From NCBI GenBank assembly GCA_016125405.1, contig WGLW01000023.1, positions 124,001 to 188,000 on the forward strand: a stretch of 64,000 nt of DNA. Direction: 5' to 3'. The stretch comes from Alphaproteobacteria bacterium. GTDB lineage: Bacteria; Pseudomonadota; Alphaproteobacteria; Caulobacterales; Hyphomonadaceae. The translations under genes were made by a program, and so were the position numbers. Of this stretch, positions 37,106-44,162 are shown piece after piece (within the stretch, counting starts at the first letter, position 1; each line of letters opens with the position of its first letter). The notes under the pieces are model-generated. The model was given only the letters and a program-made list of their open reading frames with translations. It made no database searches and was not told where the DNA came from.

Positions 37106-38041
37106 CTAGGGCGCAAAGGCCGTGGCGAAGGCGCGAGCCAGAAGGCGGGTCGCGCGGAGCTTGTGTCCGAGCGGAAGCGCAACCGGCGGCCCCATATCCG
37201 TCTTGTTCGCATCAACAATATATATCCGACCGTCCTTCCTGCTGCGGAGCACGTCGACGCCTCCCCAGTCAAGCCTGATCTCGGACGTGAATCGGCGGAT
37301 CAGGTCAATCTCCGCCGGGCTGAATACTTCCTGCGGACGGGCCCAGTCCACGCTGACATTCTCGTTGGCGAAGCGTCGCTCGAGCGGGCGGCGTTTGCGG
37401 AACACCAGCACAGGTTCGCCCGCGACGGTGCAGGTGCGCAGATCCTCGACGAGGCCGCCGGGTATTTCGTTGTCGACGAGCCGCTGATAGGCGCGGCCGG
37501 ACTGGCGCTCGATCGGGCCTTGAATGACGCGGCCATCATGGGCCGCGTTGACCTCGGACTTGTCGACGATGGGACCGTCGTAGGTTTCGGGGTCAACCGC
37601 GAGCGAATATCCGGCGACGCGCTCGAACGCGTTTGCGACATTGGACTTCGAGATGTCGCGGCAGTTGAAATTGACAGTGCGCATCCGGCGGACGCGGCGG
37701 CTGAGATCGGGCAACTTCGGTTCGCAGAGAGTTGAATCGTCGAACTGCATGACGATGTCAGCCTGGGCCGGATCGTCGATGGGCTTGGCGCCGGCGCAGT
37801 GCATGACGGGCCAGATGAGGTACCAGGGTCTCGGCTTGTCAGGCAGGAAGGCGATGGTGGGCTTGCGGTGGCCGGTGATGCTTCGCTGAATGCGCCAGAT
37901 CTGCGTACGGGTATAGAAGCAGAACCAGATGAAGATGCTGTGCCAGAGCTTGAGATCGAGGGCGAAGCGGTGCCCCGTTTTCTTGACCAGGACGATGTTG
38001 TCTTCGACGACAAAGTCCGAGGTCCAGAGCCAGTTTGCCAC
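37106..38041 (-). CDS. ATP-grasp-like protein of unknown function
   Basis: 311 residues from a GTG. The C-terminal half reads as an ATP-grasp core: LVEDLRTCTVAGEPVLVFRKRRPLE (central strand region), then EIRLDWGGVDVLRSRKDGRIYIVDANKTDMG, with the Asp and Asn positions used for Mg-ATP binding in that fold. The middle contains VNFNCRDISKSNV and GPIERQSGRAYQRLVDNEIP. The N-terminus has a hydrophobic/aromatic patch (LWHSIFIWFCFYTRTQIW) that may associate with a membrane. Substrate not known; similar proteins occur in cell-envelope glycan or peptide modification. It precedes the MBL-fold gene by 24 bp. The fold call is moderately sure; the activity is an inference. Confidence 0.7.
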   Translation of the reverse strand: MANWLWTSDFVVEDNIVLVKKTGHRFALDLKLWHSIFIWFCFYTRTQIWRIQRSITGHRKPTIAFLPDKPRPWYLIWPVMHCAGAKPIDDPAQADIVMQFDDSTLCEPKLPDLSRRVRRMRTVNFNCRDISKSNVANAFERVAGYSLAVDPETYDGPIVDKSEVNAAHDGRVIQGPIERQSGRAYQRLVDNEIPGGLVEDLRTCTVAGEPVLVFRKRRPLERRFANENVSVDWARPQEVFSPAEIDLIRRFTSEIRLDWGGVDVLRSRKDGRIYIVDANKTDMGPPVALPLGHKLRATRLLARAFATAFAP

Positions 38042-38185
38042 GTCACGCGCCTTTTCGCTCGGGCGAGGTAACCACGCCAGTTTAACGTCCAGCGGTTTAG
38101 GCCACGCGCGCGGCCGTCCCCTTCTCCGTCCCCCAGTCCCGCGTCGCCCCGTGCATAGCCGACGCCATCGACCAACCCAAGCCTA

Positions 38186-38614
38186 CTACCCCCTCGACAG
38201 ATTCCGTAAATAGTCTTTCAAACCGTCGAGATTGTACCCGGCTATACGGGCCGATTGAAGAATCGTTTCAACGTCCATCCTACTCGAACTTGCCTGCAGG
38301 ACCGCCCAGGCAGTGATCGAGCGGGTCCCTGACCGGCAGTAGGCGATCACTGGCCCCGTAGCCGAGGCGAGTTGCTCCCGCAATGTTTCAATGGCAGCGG
38401 CGGTCGGCTGCCCGGCGAACGGGGCGTGAACATATGACAGGCCGGCGGCGCTGGCGGCGGCTTCGGCGGCGGCGGAGGTCGGCTGGCCGGAGGCCTCACC
38501 ATCTGGGCGATTATTCACAACATGGCGAAATCCCAGACGCGCAAGGTCCGCGAAATCCTCGGGCTCGACCTGGGGCGAGACCGAAAACCCGTCCGTCACG
38601 CGTCTAACGTCCAT
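38186..38614 (-). CDS. DUF442/TIGR01244 dual-specificity-phosphatase-like protein
   Basis: 142 residues. The fold start DVRRVTDGFSVSPQVEPEDFADLARLGFRHVVNNRPDGEASGQP and the phosphatase loop VIAYCRSGTRSI (Cys-x5-Arg) identify the Blh N-terminal/TIGR01244 family, annotated variously as sulfur transferase or tyrosine-phosphatase-like. The active-site Cys and Arg are present. Some members are fused to a persulfide dioxygenase-type MBL domain; here it is free-standing, though an MBL-fold gene lies about 1 kb away. Two ATGs (38632 and 38614) are possible; the second has AGAGG at a usable distance and matches the family N-terminus. The start region overlaps antisense with the divergent permease frame. 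Confidence 0.85.
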   Translation of the reverse strand: MDVRRVTDGFSVSPQVEPEDFADLARLGFRHVVNNRPDGEASGQPTSAAAEAAASAAGLSYVHAPFAGQPTAAAIETLREQLASATGPVIAYCRSGTRSITAWAVLQASSSRMDVETILQSARIAGYNLDGLKDYLRNLSRG

Positions 38615-38630
38615 TTTCGCGCCGCCTCTC

Positions 38631-39701
38631 ATGCTCTTGAAGTCGCGACATTATCGCCCGCTTGCGTCCGCCGCGTCGAGGCGCCTTGATGGCCGGACAG
38701 TTGCCGGGGCGTACCACCTCTTGTCAGACACTACCCGTTCGTCCCCGCTCGCGCGATCCCTCTCCCGCATTCCGTGGGCCTACGCGGCCCGCCGCATCTT
38801 CTGGTCGATCCCGACCATGCTGGCGATCATCACCATCGCCTTCTTCATGATGCGCGCGGCGCCGGGCAACCCTTATTCGGTGGACCGCAAGCTGCCGCCC
38901 GAGATCGAGGCCAACATGAAGGCCAGCCTCGGTCTCGATAAGCCGCTCTGGCAGCAATACACGTCCTATGTCGGACGGGTCGTGCGGTTCGATCTCGGCC
39001 CGTCGATGAAAACGCGCGACAAGACCGTGTCCGAGCTGATCGGGGAAGGCCTGCCGGTGAGCCTCACCATCGGCGGCTTCGCTATGGCGCTGGCGATCTT
39101 CATCGGCACCGGTCTCGGCGTGGTGGCGGCGATCCGGCAGAACTCCGCGGCGGACTATTCCGCCATGAGCCTCGCCATGATCGGCATTTCGATTCCAACC
39201 TTCGTGACGGGACCGTTGCTGTCGCTGGTGTTCGGCGTTTGGCTCGGCTGGTTCGCCGCCGGCGGGCTCGATCTCGGGCGGATGAATTTCTACAATCTCT
39301 TCCTGCCGATCCTGACGCTCGCCCTGCCCCAGATCGCCATCATCTCACGCCTGATGCGCGCTTCGATGATCGAGGTGCTGAAGAACAACTTCATCCGCAC
39401 GGCGCGCGCCAAGGGGCTATCGGAAATGCGCATCCTGCTGCGCCACGCGGCGCCGGCCGCCATCCTGCCCGTCGTGTCCTATCTCGGGCCAGCGACCGTG
39501 GGCATCATCACCGGGTCGGTGGTGGTGGAGCGCGTCTTCGGCCTGCCGGGCGTGGGCCAGTCCTTCATCGACGGCGCCATCACGCGCGATTATCCCCGCG
39601 TGATGGGGACAGTGATCCTCTATGGCGGGCTGATCATCATCTTCAATTTGATCGCCGACATTCTCTATGCCGTGCTTGATCCCAAGGTGCGGTACGAATG
39701 A
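38631..39701 (+). CDS. Peptide/nickel-type ABC transporter permease (DppB-like)
   Basis: Up to 356 residues. The conserved permease begins at AARRIFWSIPTMLAIITIAFFMMRAAPGNPY (helix 1) and has GLDKPLWQQYTSYVGRVVRFDLGPSM, about six helices and the EAA loop FIRTARAKGLSEMRILLRHAAPAAILPV, closing with ITRDYPRVMGTVILYGGLIIIFNLIADILYAVLDPKVRYE. It imports oligopeptides or similar solutes with a DppC partner, binding protein and two ATPases. The N-terminal ~50 residues are unusual and lack a ribosome binding site; TTG 38721, with GGGGCG upstream, may be the true start. The ATPase genes are absent from the window. Confidence 0.88.
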   Translation: MLLKSRHYRPLASAASRRLDGRTVAGAYHLLSDTTRSSPLARSLSRIPWAYAARRIFWSIPTMLAIITIAFFMMRAAPGNPYSVDRKLPPEIEANMKASLGLDKPLWQQYTSYVGRVVRFDLGPSMKTRDKTVSELIGEGLPVSLTIGGFAMALAIFIGTGLGVVAAIRQNSAADYSAMSLAMIGISIPTFVTGPLLSLVFGVWLGWFAAGGLDLGRMNFYNLFLPILTLALPQIAIISRLMRASMIEVLKNNFIRTARAKGLSEMRILLRHAAPAAILPVVSYLGPATVGIITGSVVVERVFGLPGVGQSFIDGAITRDYPRVMGTVILYGGLIIIFNLIADILYAVLDPKVRYE

Positions 39702-40603
39702 CCCTGACGGCGGCGACCCATTCCGAGAAGTCGGCCCTGATGGAATCGGCGGCGGTGAAAGGCCGTTCGCTGTGGGAGGATTCGCGGCGGCGGCTGCTGG
39801 CCAACAAGGCGGCGATGGCTGGCTTCGTCGTGCTGGGCCTGCTGGTGATTATCGCGATCTTTGGTCCGTTTGTCTGGCCGCACAAATTCGCGACGCAATA
39901 CCGCGATGCGCTGTCGCTTCCGCCGACCTGGAAAGACCTGCACATCCTCGGCACCGACATCTATGGCCGGGACATGGTCGCCCGCGTGATGGTGGGGCTT
40001 CGGATTTCGTTAACAGTCGGCGTCGTCGCCACGTTCGTCAGTCTCGTGATCGGCGTCGCATGGGGCGCCATCGCGGGTTTTGCCGGCGGGCGCATTGACC
40101 AGCTGATGATGCGCACCGTCGACGTGATCTACGCCATGCCGTACATCTTCTTCGTCATCCTGGTGACGGTGGTGTTCGGCCGGTCGATCTTCCTGATCTT
40201 CCTCGCGATCGGCGCGATCGAATGGCTGACCATGGCGCGCATCGTGCGCGGCCAGACGCTGATGCTGAAGCAGAAGGAGTTCGTCGAGGCGGCGCGCGCG
40301 GCCGGCGTGCGGCCCATCGGACTGGTGGTGCGCCATATCCTGCCGAACCTGCTTGGACCGGTGGCGGTCTATGTGACGCTGACGATTCCGGTGGTGATCC
40401 TGCAGGAAAGCTTTCTCTCCTTTATCGGCCTTGGCGTGCAGGAGCCGCTGACGTCGCTCGGACGGCTGATCTCGGAAGGCCAGCGCGAACTTGGCCATCC
40501 CTGGATGCTGTTTGTGCCCGCGGTCACGATGGTGATCACGCTGTTCAGCCTGAACTTCATCGGCGACGGCCTGCGCGACGCGCTGGACCCCAAGGACCGC
40601 TGA
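39698..40603 (+). CDS. Peptide/nickel-type ABC transporter permease (DppC-like)
   Basis: 301 residues, overlapping the upstream permease by an ATGA junction. An N-terminal cytoplasmic stretch leads to WEDSRRRLLANKAAMAGFVVLGLLVIIAIFGPFVWP (helix 1), then PPTWKDLHILGTDIYGRDMVARVMVGLRISL, the DppC family start. The EAA loop is EFVEAARAAGVRPIGLVVRHILPNLLGP and the C-terminus reads LNFIGDGLRDALDPKDR, as in most DppC proteins. With the DppB-like partner it forms the membrane pore. The downstream gene is on the other strand, so the operon ends here without ATP-binding components; these and possibly the binding protein at 44163 must be supplied from other transcripts. Confidence 0.93.
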   Translation: MTLTAATHSEKSALMESAAVKGRSLWEDSRRRLLANKAAMAGFVVLGLLVIIAIFGPFVWPHKFATQYRDALSLPPTWKDLHILGTDIYGRDMVARVMVGLRISLTVGVVATFVSLVIGVAWGAIAGFAGGRIDQLMMRTVDVIYAMPYIFFVILVTVVFGRSIFLIFLAIGAIEWLTMARIVRGQTLMLKQKEFVEAARAAGVRPIGLVVRHILPNLLGPVAVYVTLTIPVVILQESFLSFIGLGVQEPLTSLGRLISEGQRELGHPWMLFVPAVTMVITLFSLNFIGDGLRDALDPKDR

Positions 40604-40613
40604 GCAATCTGCC

Positions 40614-41060
40614 TCAGGGGACTTTCGCGTTGGCGCCGTCCATCTCGACCAGGCCCATTCGGTTGCCGGCGGGATCGAGGAACAGGCCGAGAATGACAAC
40701 GCCCTTCACCTCGAAGCGCGGCGTCTGCACCTGTCCTCCATGGGCGACAACCTGCTCCAGCGCCTCGGTCACATCCGGCACACCGATATAGATGACCTTC
40801 TCCGCAGGGTCCTGCCGGATGGCGCCGTTTAGCGGCGGGGTCACGGCGACCGACACATTGCCAGCGGGGCCTGCCGCCCAGCCGAAAACTTCACTGTAGA
40901 AGGCCGACAGCGCCTTCGCGTCCGGGCCTGCAAGATCAAAGAAAACGATGGGCGCTGGCATGGCGTCTCCTCTGCCGGGTTGTTGTGAGGTCGCTGCGCC
41001 GGCCGCGAGGACCGAGGCGGCGGCTATGAGAAGAAAAAGCAGGACCGATCGCTGGGTCAC
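40614..41060 (-). CDS. VOC-family (glyoxalase/bleomycin resistance) protein with signal peptide
   Basis: 148 residues from GTG 41060, which overlaps the DUF4199 stop (GTGA). The first 27 residues look like a signal peptide (SVLLFLLIAAASVLAAGAATSQ-Q). One VOC module follows: PIVFFDLAGPDAKALSAFYSEVFGWAAGPAGN, VIYIGVPDVTEALEQVVAHGGQVQTPRF and LGLFLDPAGNRMGLVEM, where the final Glu is a usual metal-ligand position. Such proteins bind or convert small electrophiles or antibiotics. Export of a VOC protein is unusual; an internal ATG (MPAPIVFF) would give a cytoplasmic form, so the exported form needs support. It is likely co-transcribed with the DUF4199 gene. Confidence 0.85.
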   Translation of the reverse strand: MTQRSVLLFLLIAAASVLAAGAATSQQPGRGDAMPAPIVFFDLAGPDAKALSAFYSEVFGWAAGPAGNVSVAVTPPLNGAIRQDPAEKVIYIGVPDVTEALEQVVAHGGQVQTPRFEVKGVVILGLFLDPAGNRMGLVEMDGANAKVP

Positions 41061-41599
41061 GCAGACACCTGGCGCGCCGGCATGAAGCGGCTGTTTCGCA
41101 GGAGCGCCGCGGAGATCAGCGAGATCACGACGCCAACGGGAAAAATCTCGATGAAGGTCATCGGCCAGCGATAGAGCGGGTTGGCGTAGTTCCGGACGAA
41201 CTCGGACATCTGGGCCGTGATCGTCGCCAGCTCCTCGGGAGAGGCGCCTTTTGCGCGCGCCGATTCGATCATCGCGGAGGAGTACGAAGCAGCGAAGCCA
41301 TACTTCGTCACCGCCAGGGAGAGCTCCCAGCCGGCGACGTAGATGACGCCAGCCACCGCGCTGATCGCAAGGCCGACGCCAAAGGCCGGGAAGAATTTGA
41401 TGACGCCGCCCAAGCGTTTGTCGCGGTGCTGCTTGACGCCGACGAAGACCGCGCTGAGGGCGACAATCATGGTCGCATAGCCCAGAAACAGGCCGCCCTC
41501 GAATGTCTTGCCATTCGACCAGATCATCACCTCCACCACCATGGGCACGGCGACGATCAATCCGGCGATAAAGCCAAATACGAGAATTGTGCGGATCAT
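41057..41599 (-). CDS. DUF4199 family membrane protein
   Basis: 180 residues from ATG 41599, chosen because GGGGGAG precedes it and the protein opens with a membrane helix (IRTILVFGFIAGLIVAVPMVVEVMIW). Four membrane helices are seen, with the cytoplasmic GVKQHRDKRLGGVIKFFPAFGVGLAISAVAG motif between helices 2 and 3 and a helical soluble part (SSAMIESARAKGASPEELATI) before the last helix, the DUF4199 pattern. Function unknown. The downstream VOC gene overlaps it, and the LuxR-type gene is 125 bp upstream on the same strand. A similar trio (LuxR-type, DUF4199, VOC) recurs in other proteobacteria as far as I recall. Confidence 0.88.
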   Translation of the reverse strand: MIRTILVFGFIAGLIVAVPMVVEVMIWSNGKTFEGGLFLGYATMIVALSAVFVGVKQHRDKRLGGVIKFFPAFGVGLAISAVAGVIYVAGWELSLAVTKYGFAASYSSAMIESARAKGASPEELATITAQMSEFVRNYANPLYRWPMTFIEIFPVGVVISLISAALLRNSRFMPARQVSA

Positions 41600-41724
41600 T
41601 GGACTCCCCCTCAGAAGACCTCCAAATCGACCCCGGATTGGACGCCGCCGCAATCGCCCAAAAGGGTGACCGGGGGCAATTCGCCCGAATTATCGAGCGT
41701 TACATGGCGGGTTACGCAACTACG

Positions 41725-42174
41725 CTAGCGGATCAGGCCCAGCTCACGCGCCCTCATCACCGCCTCTGTCCGCCGCGAGACGTCGAGCTTGTCGTAAAGG
41801 CGGCCGACATGCGTTTTCACGGTGTTGGGCGAGACTGCGAGGCTGGCGGCAATCTGCTTGTTGGACTGGCCTGCGGCGATCAAGCCGAGGACCTCGAGTT
41901 CTCGAGTGCTTACGCCGAGGCTGGCGACGGCCTGGGGATTACCGTCAAACGGGAGGCCTTTCGTCGCCGGCCGGCGGAACAGCCGCGCACCCAGCCAGAT
42001 GCCGAGTGCCGTGAATGCGAGGGCGACCAGACCGACATAAATCGCTACCGGATAGACGCGCGCAAGGTAGCTGTATTCCAACCACTGGAGAGCAAGGGCG
42101 CCGACCGCCAGGCCCGCGCCATACAGGATGATGGTGGTCCACATGGCCTTCGACGGTCGCGCCCGCATTCGCAT
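41725..42174 (-). CDS. Membrane-anchored LuxR-type regulator
   Basis: 149 residues. Two membrane helices (about 12-31 and 41-65) precede a C-terminal LuxR/GerE DNA-binding domain at about 88-149: LGVSTRELEVLGLIAAGQSNKQIAASLAVSPNTVKTHVGRLYDKLDVSRRTEAVMRARELGLI. No receiver or ligand-binding domain exists, so the membrane part is the only sensory element. The ATG lies six bases after the P450 stop with AGG upstream, implying co-transcription with the P450. It probably controls itself and the adjacent DUF4199/VOC pair from the membrane. The DNA-binding helix (NTVKTHVGRL) is intact. Confidence 0.9.
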   Translation of the reverse strand: MRMRARPSKAMWTTIILYGAGLAVGALALQWLEYSYLARVYPVAIYVGLVALAFTALGIWLGARLFRRPATKGLPFDGNPQAVASLGVSTRELEVLGLIAAGQSNKQIAASLAVSPNTVKTHVGRLYDKLDVSRRTEAVMRARELGLIR

Positions 42175-42180
42175 GGAGCC

Positions 42181-43488
42181 TTACCCTGCCTGTCCGGGCG
42201 AGGCGACCGCCTCCAGCCGCTGGCCTGTGGCGCGCGTCCGCGCTCCAAGGCGCACAGGCAACGTGTTAACCCCGCGCATGCCCATCCGCTTGATGTAGTC
42301 CAGCCTGTCCGGATCGATGACCGAGAGGTCGGGATAGCGGGCATAGAGGCAATGGAGCGCGCTCTGCGCCTCGACCCGGGCAAGCTGCTGGCCCAGGCAG
42401 AAGTGAATGCCCGCGCCAAAGGCCAGATGCGGGTTCGGGAACCGCTCGAGCCTCAGCTTTTGGGGGGCCTCAAACACGGCGGGATCTGCATTGGCGGTTG
42501 AAAGGCAGGCCATGACCACCTGTCCGCGTTTCAGCCGCTGGCCGAAGAAGTCTGCGTCGCGCGCCACATAGCGCGGCTTGGTCGCCTGCACCGCCGTTAC
42601 GTGGCGCGCCAACTCCTCTACCGCGCGTTCCGTCCGGCCCGACAGGTCCGCCAGCAGCCACGCCTTCTGGTCAGGATTGGCGTCGAGATCGACGACGGCG
42701 CCGCTGACAAGGTGTGTGGTGGTTTCAAAACCGGCGACGAGAAGAAGCAGGACCATCGCAATTAGTTCGTCAGCATCGAGCTTGTCGCCATCCTGTTCGG
42801 CCTGCACCAGATCGCTGATCAGGCCGGGGCGCGGCGAACGCCGCACCTCCTCGATCTGGCGGCGGACATAGGCGGTCATGCGCTTGACCGCGCCGAGCGC
42901 GTTGAAGAGGCCGAGGAAGCCCGACAGGCCGGCGATCGAGGCGGTCCATTGGGAAAAGATTTCACGGTCACTGTGCGGCAGGCCGAGCAGCTCGCAGATG
43001 ACCTCCAGAGGCAGGCGACGGGAGTACTCCGTCGCGAGGTCGACCTGATCGATCCCTTCGAACCCATCCAGAATGCGATCGGCGGCCGCCTCTATCTGCG
43101 GACGCATGTCCTGCACGCCGCGCCGGCGGAAGGCCTGGTCGACCAGCTTGCGGAGGCGCCGATGGTCCGGCTCATCCTTCAGCAGCATGTTGTTCATCAG
43201 GAGCCGCAGCGAAGACGGCAGCCAGCGCGGGTCGACGCCCCCGGCGCCGGACCTGCCAGCGCGCCTGCCCTCCTGCACGAAAAGCTCGTTGTCCTTCAGC
43301 ATCGCCGCGACAGCCGCGTGCGAGGTGGCGAGCCAGACGCGGCCCACGAACGGCATTTTCACAGGGATGACCGGCCCCGCAGCGAGCGCCCGAGCCAGGG
43401 CCGGATAAGGCGCCGCCTTGAGTTCAGCCCCCGTGAGGTCAAAGCCAACCGGCTGGTCGATCCTGTAGACGGGGGCTGCGGAGGTCAT
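42181..43488 (-). CDS. Cytochrome P450 monooxygenase
   Basis: 435 residues, full-length soluble bacterial P450. The heme-binding loop is FGAGIHFCLGQQLARVEAQ with the axial thiolate Cys364. The I-helix has MVLLLLVAGFETTTHLVSGAVV, i.e. A-G-x-E-T-T, where Glu replaces the usual Asp before Thr-Thr as in several CYP107-like enzymes. The K-helix ExxR-type motif is not obvious in the standard place, but RYVARDADFFGQRLKRGQVVMACLSTANADPAVF follows as expected. It needs ferredoxin and reductase partners, which are not in the window. Substrate could be a fatty acid, terpene or xenobiotic. Two bases separate it from the upstream secreted-protein gene. Confidence 0.93.
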   Translation of the reverse strand: MTSAAPVYRIDQPVGFDLTGAELKAAPYPALARALAAGPVIPVKMPFVGRVWLATSHAAVAAMLKDNELFVQEGRRAGRSGAGGVDPRWLPSSLRLLMNNMLLKDEPDHRRLRKLVDQAFRRRGVQDMRPQIEAAADRILDGFEGIDQVDLATEYSRRLPLEVICELLGLPHSDREIFSQWTASIAGLSGFLGLFNALGAVKRMTAYVRRQIEEVRRSPRPGLISDLVQAEQDGDKLDADELIAMVLLLLVAGFETTTHLVSGAVVDLDANPDQKAWLLADLSGRTERAVEELARHVTAVQATKPRYVARDADFFGQRLKRGQVVMACLSTANADPAVFEAPQKLRLERFPNPHLAFGAGIHFCLGQQLARVEAQSALHCLYARYPDLSVIDPDRLDYIKRMGMRGVNTLPVRLGARTRATGQRLEAVASPGQAG

Positions 43489-43489
43489 G

Positions 43490-44035
43490 TCAGTTCAGCC
43501 TCTGCACATGAATGGCGGCGGACTTGCCGATCTTCAGCATGAAGCTGCCCAGCGCCGCCTTGCGGATTTCGGCGGTCCACGGCGGATCGCCGATATGGTG
43601 AATGCCGACCGTATCGGTCTGCTTCCACACCTGGCCGTTCTGCATGGTGAAAACCATATAGCCGTCGCCGCTGGTCTCGATCGAACGGACCGGAAGCGAC
43701 ACGCGATCGACGGACGCGCCTTTGTCCTTTTCGCGCTTCGCCTGTTTCTCCGGCTTGCTGGTCACCGGCGCCGTCAGCGCGGATTCGGATGACGACCTGC
43801 TTCCAAAGGATTCGGCGGGGGTCGGCTGCGGCGAGGCGGCCGCCTCGGCGGCGTGGGCGGCTTTCAGGTCTGGCGTGAGCGCATCGAAGCAGGCGTGACG
43901 CCGGCCCGCGTCGGGGATGTCTGCACAGGCGTAAACCTTCGACATCAGCGCCTCCTGTGCGTGAGCAGGCGCGGGACAGACGGCGAACATGGCGCCGGCG
44001 GCGATGGCCAAAAGGGAGGCGGAAGCGAGACGCAT
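43490..44035 (-). CDS. Secreted protein of unknown function
   Basis: 181 residues with a signal peptide (MRLASASLLAIAAGAMFAVCPAPAHA-Q). The mature start, LMSKVYACADIPDAGRRHACFDAL, has two cysteines likely disulfide-bonded, a short motif also found at the N-terminus of other small alphaproteobacterial exported proteins. A low-complexity Ala/Ser/Lys linker follows. The C-terminal part (DRVSLPVRSIETSGDGYMVFTMQNGQVWKQTDT then IRKAALGSFMLKIGKSAAIHVQRL) looks like a small beta-barrel or SH3-like fold. Not assigned to a family. It is the first gene of a probable operon with the P450 and LuxR genes and is divergent from the binding-protein gene. Confidence 0.75.
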   Translation of the reverse strand: MRLASASLLAIAAGAMFAVCPAPAHAQEALMSKVYACADIPDAGRRHACFDALTPDLKAAHAAEAAASPQPTPAESFGSRSSSESALTAPVTSKPEKQAKREKDKGASVDRVSLPVRSIETSGDGYMVFTMQNGQVWKQTDTVGIHHIGDPPWTAEIRKAALGSFMLKIGKSAAIHVQRLN

Positions 44036-44162
44036 TGGTCAAACTCTCTCAACTGGACGCGAGCAGGTGCTAATTCCTTTCGCAGTGGCGCACTCTGACG
44101 CTAGTTTCGCCTCCGGGAAAGGCCGCGCCAGTATTGAGACGCGGCGTCAAGGAGTGGATTGA

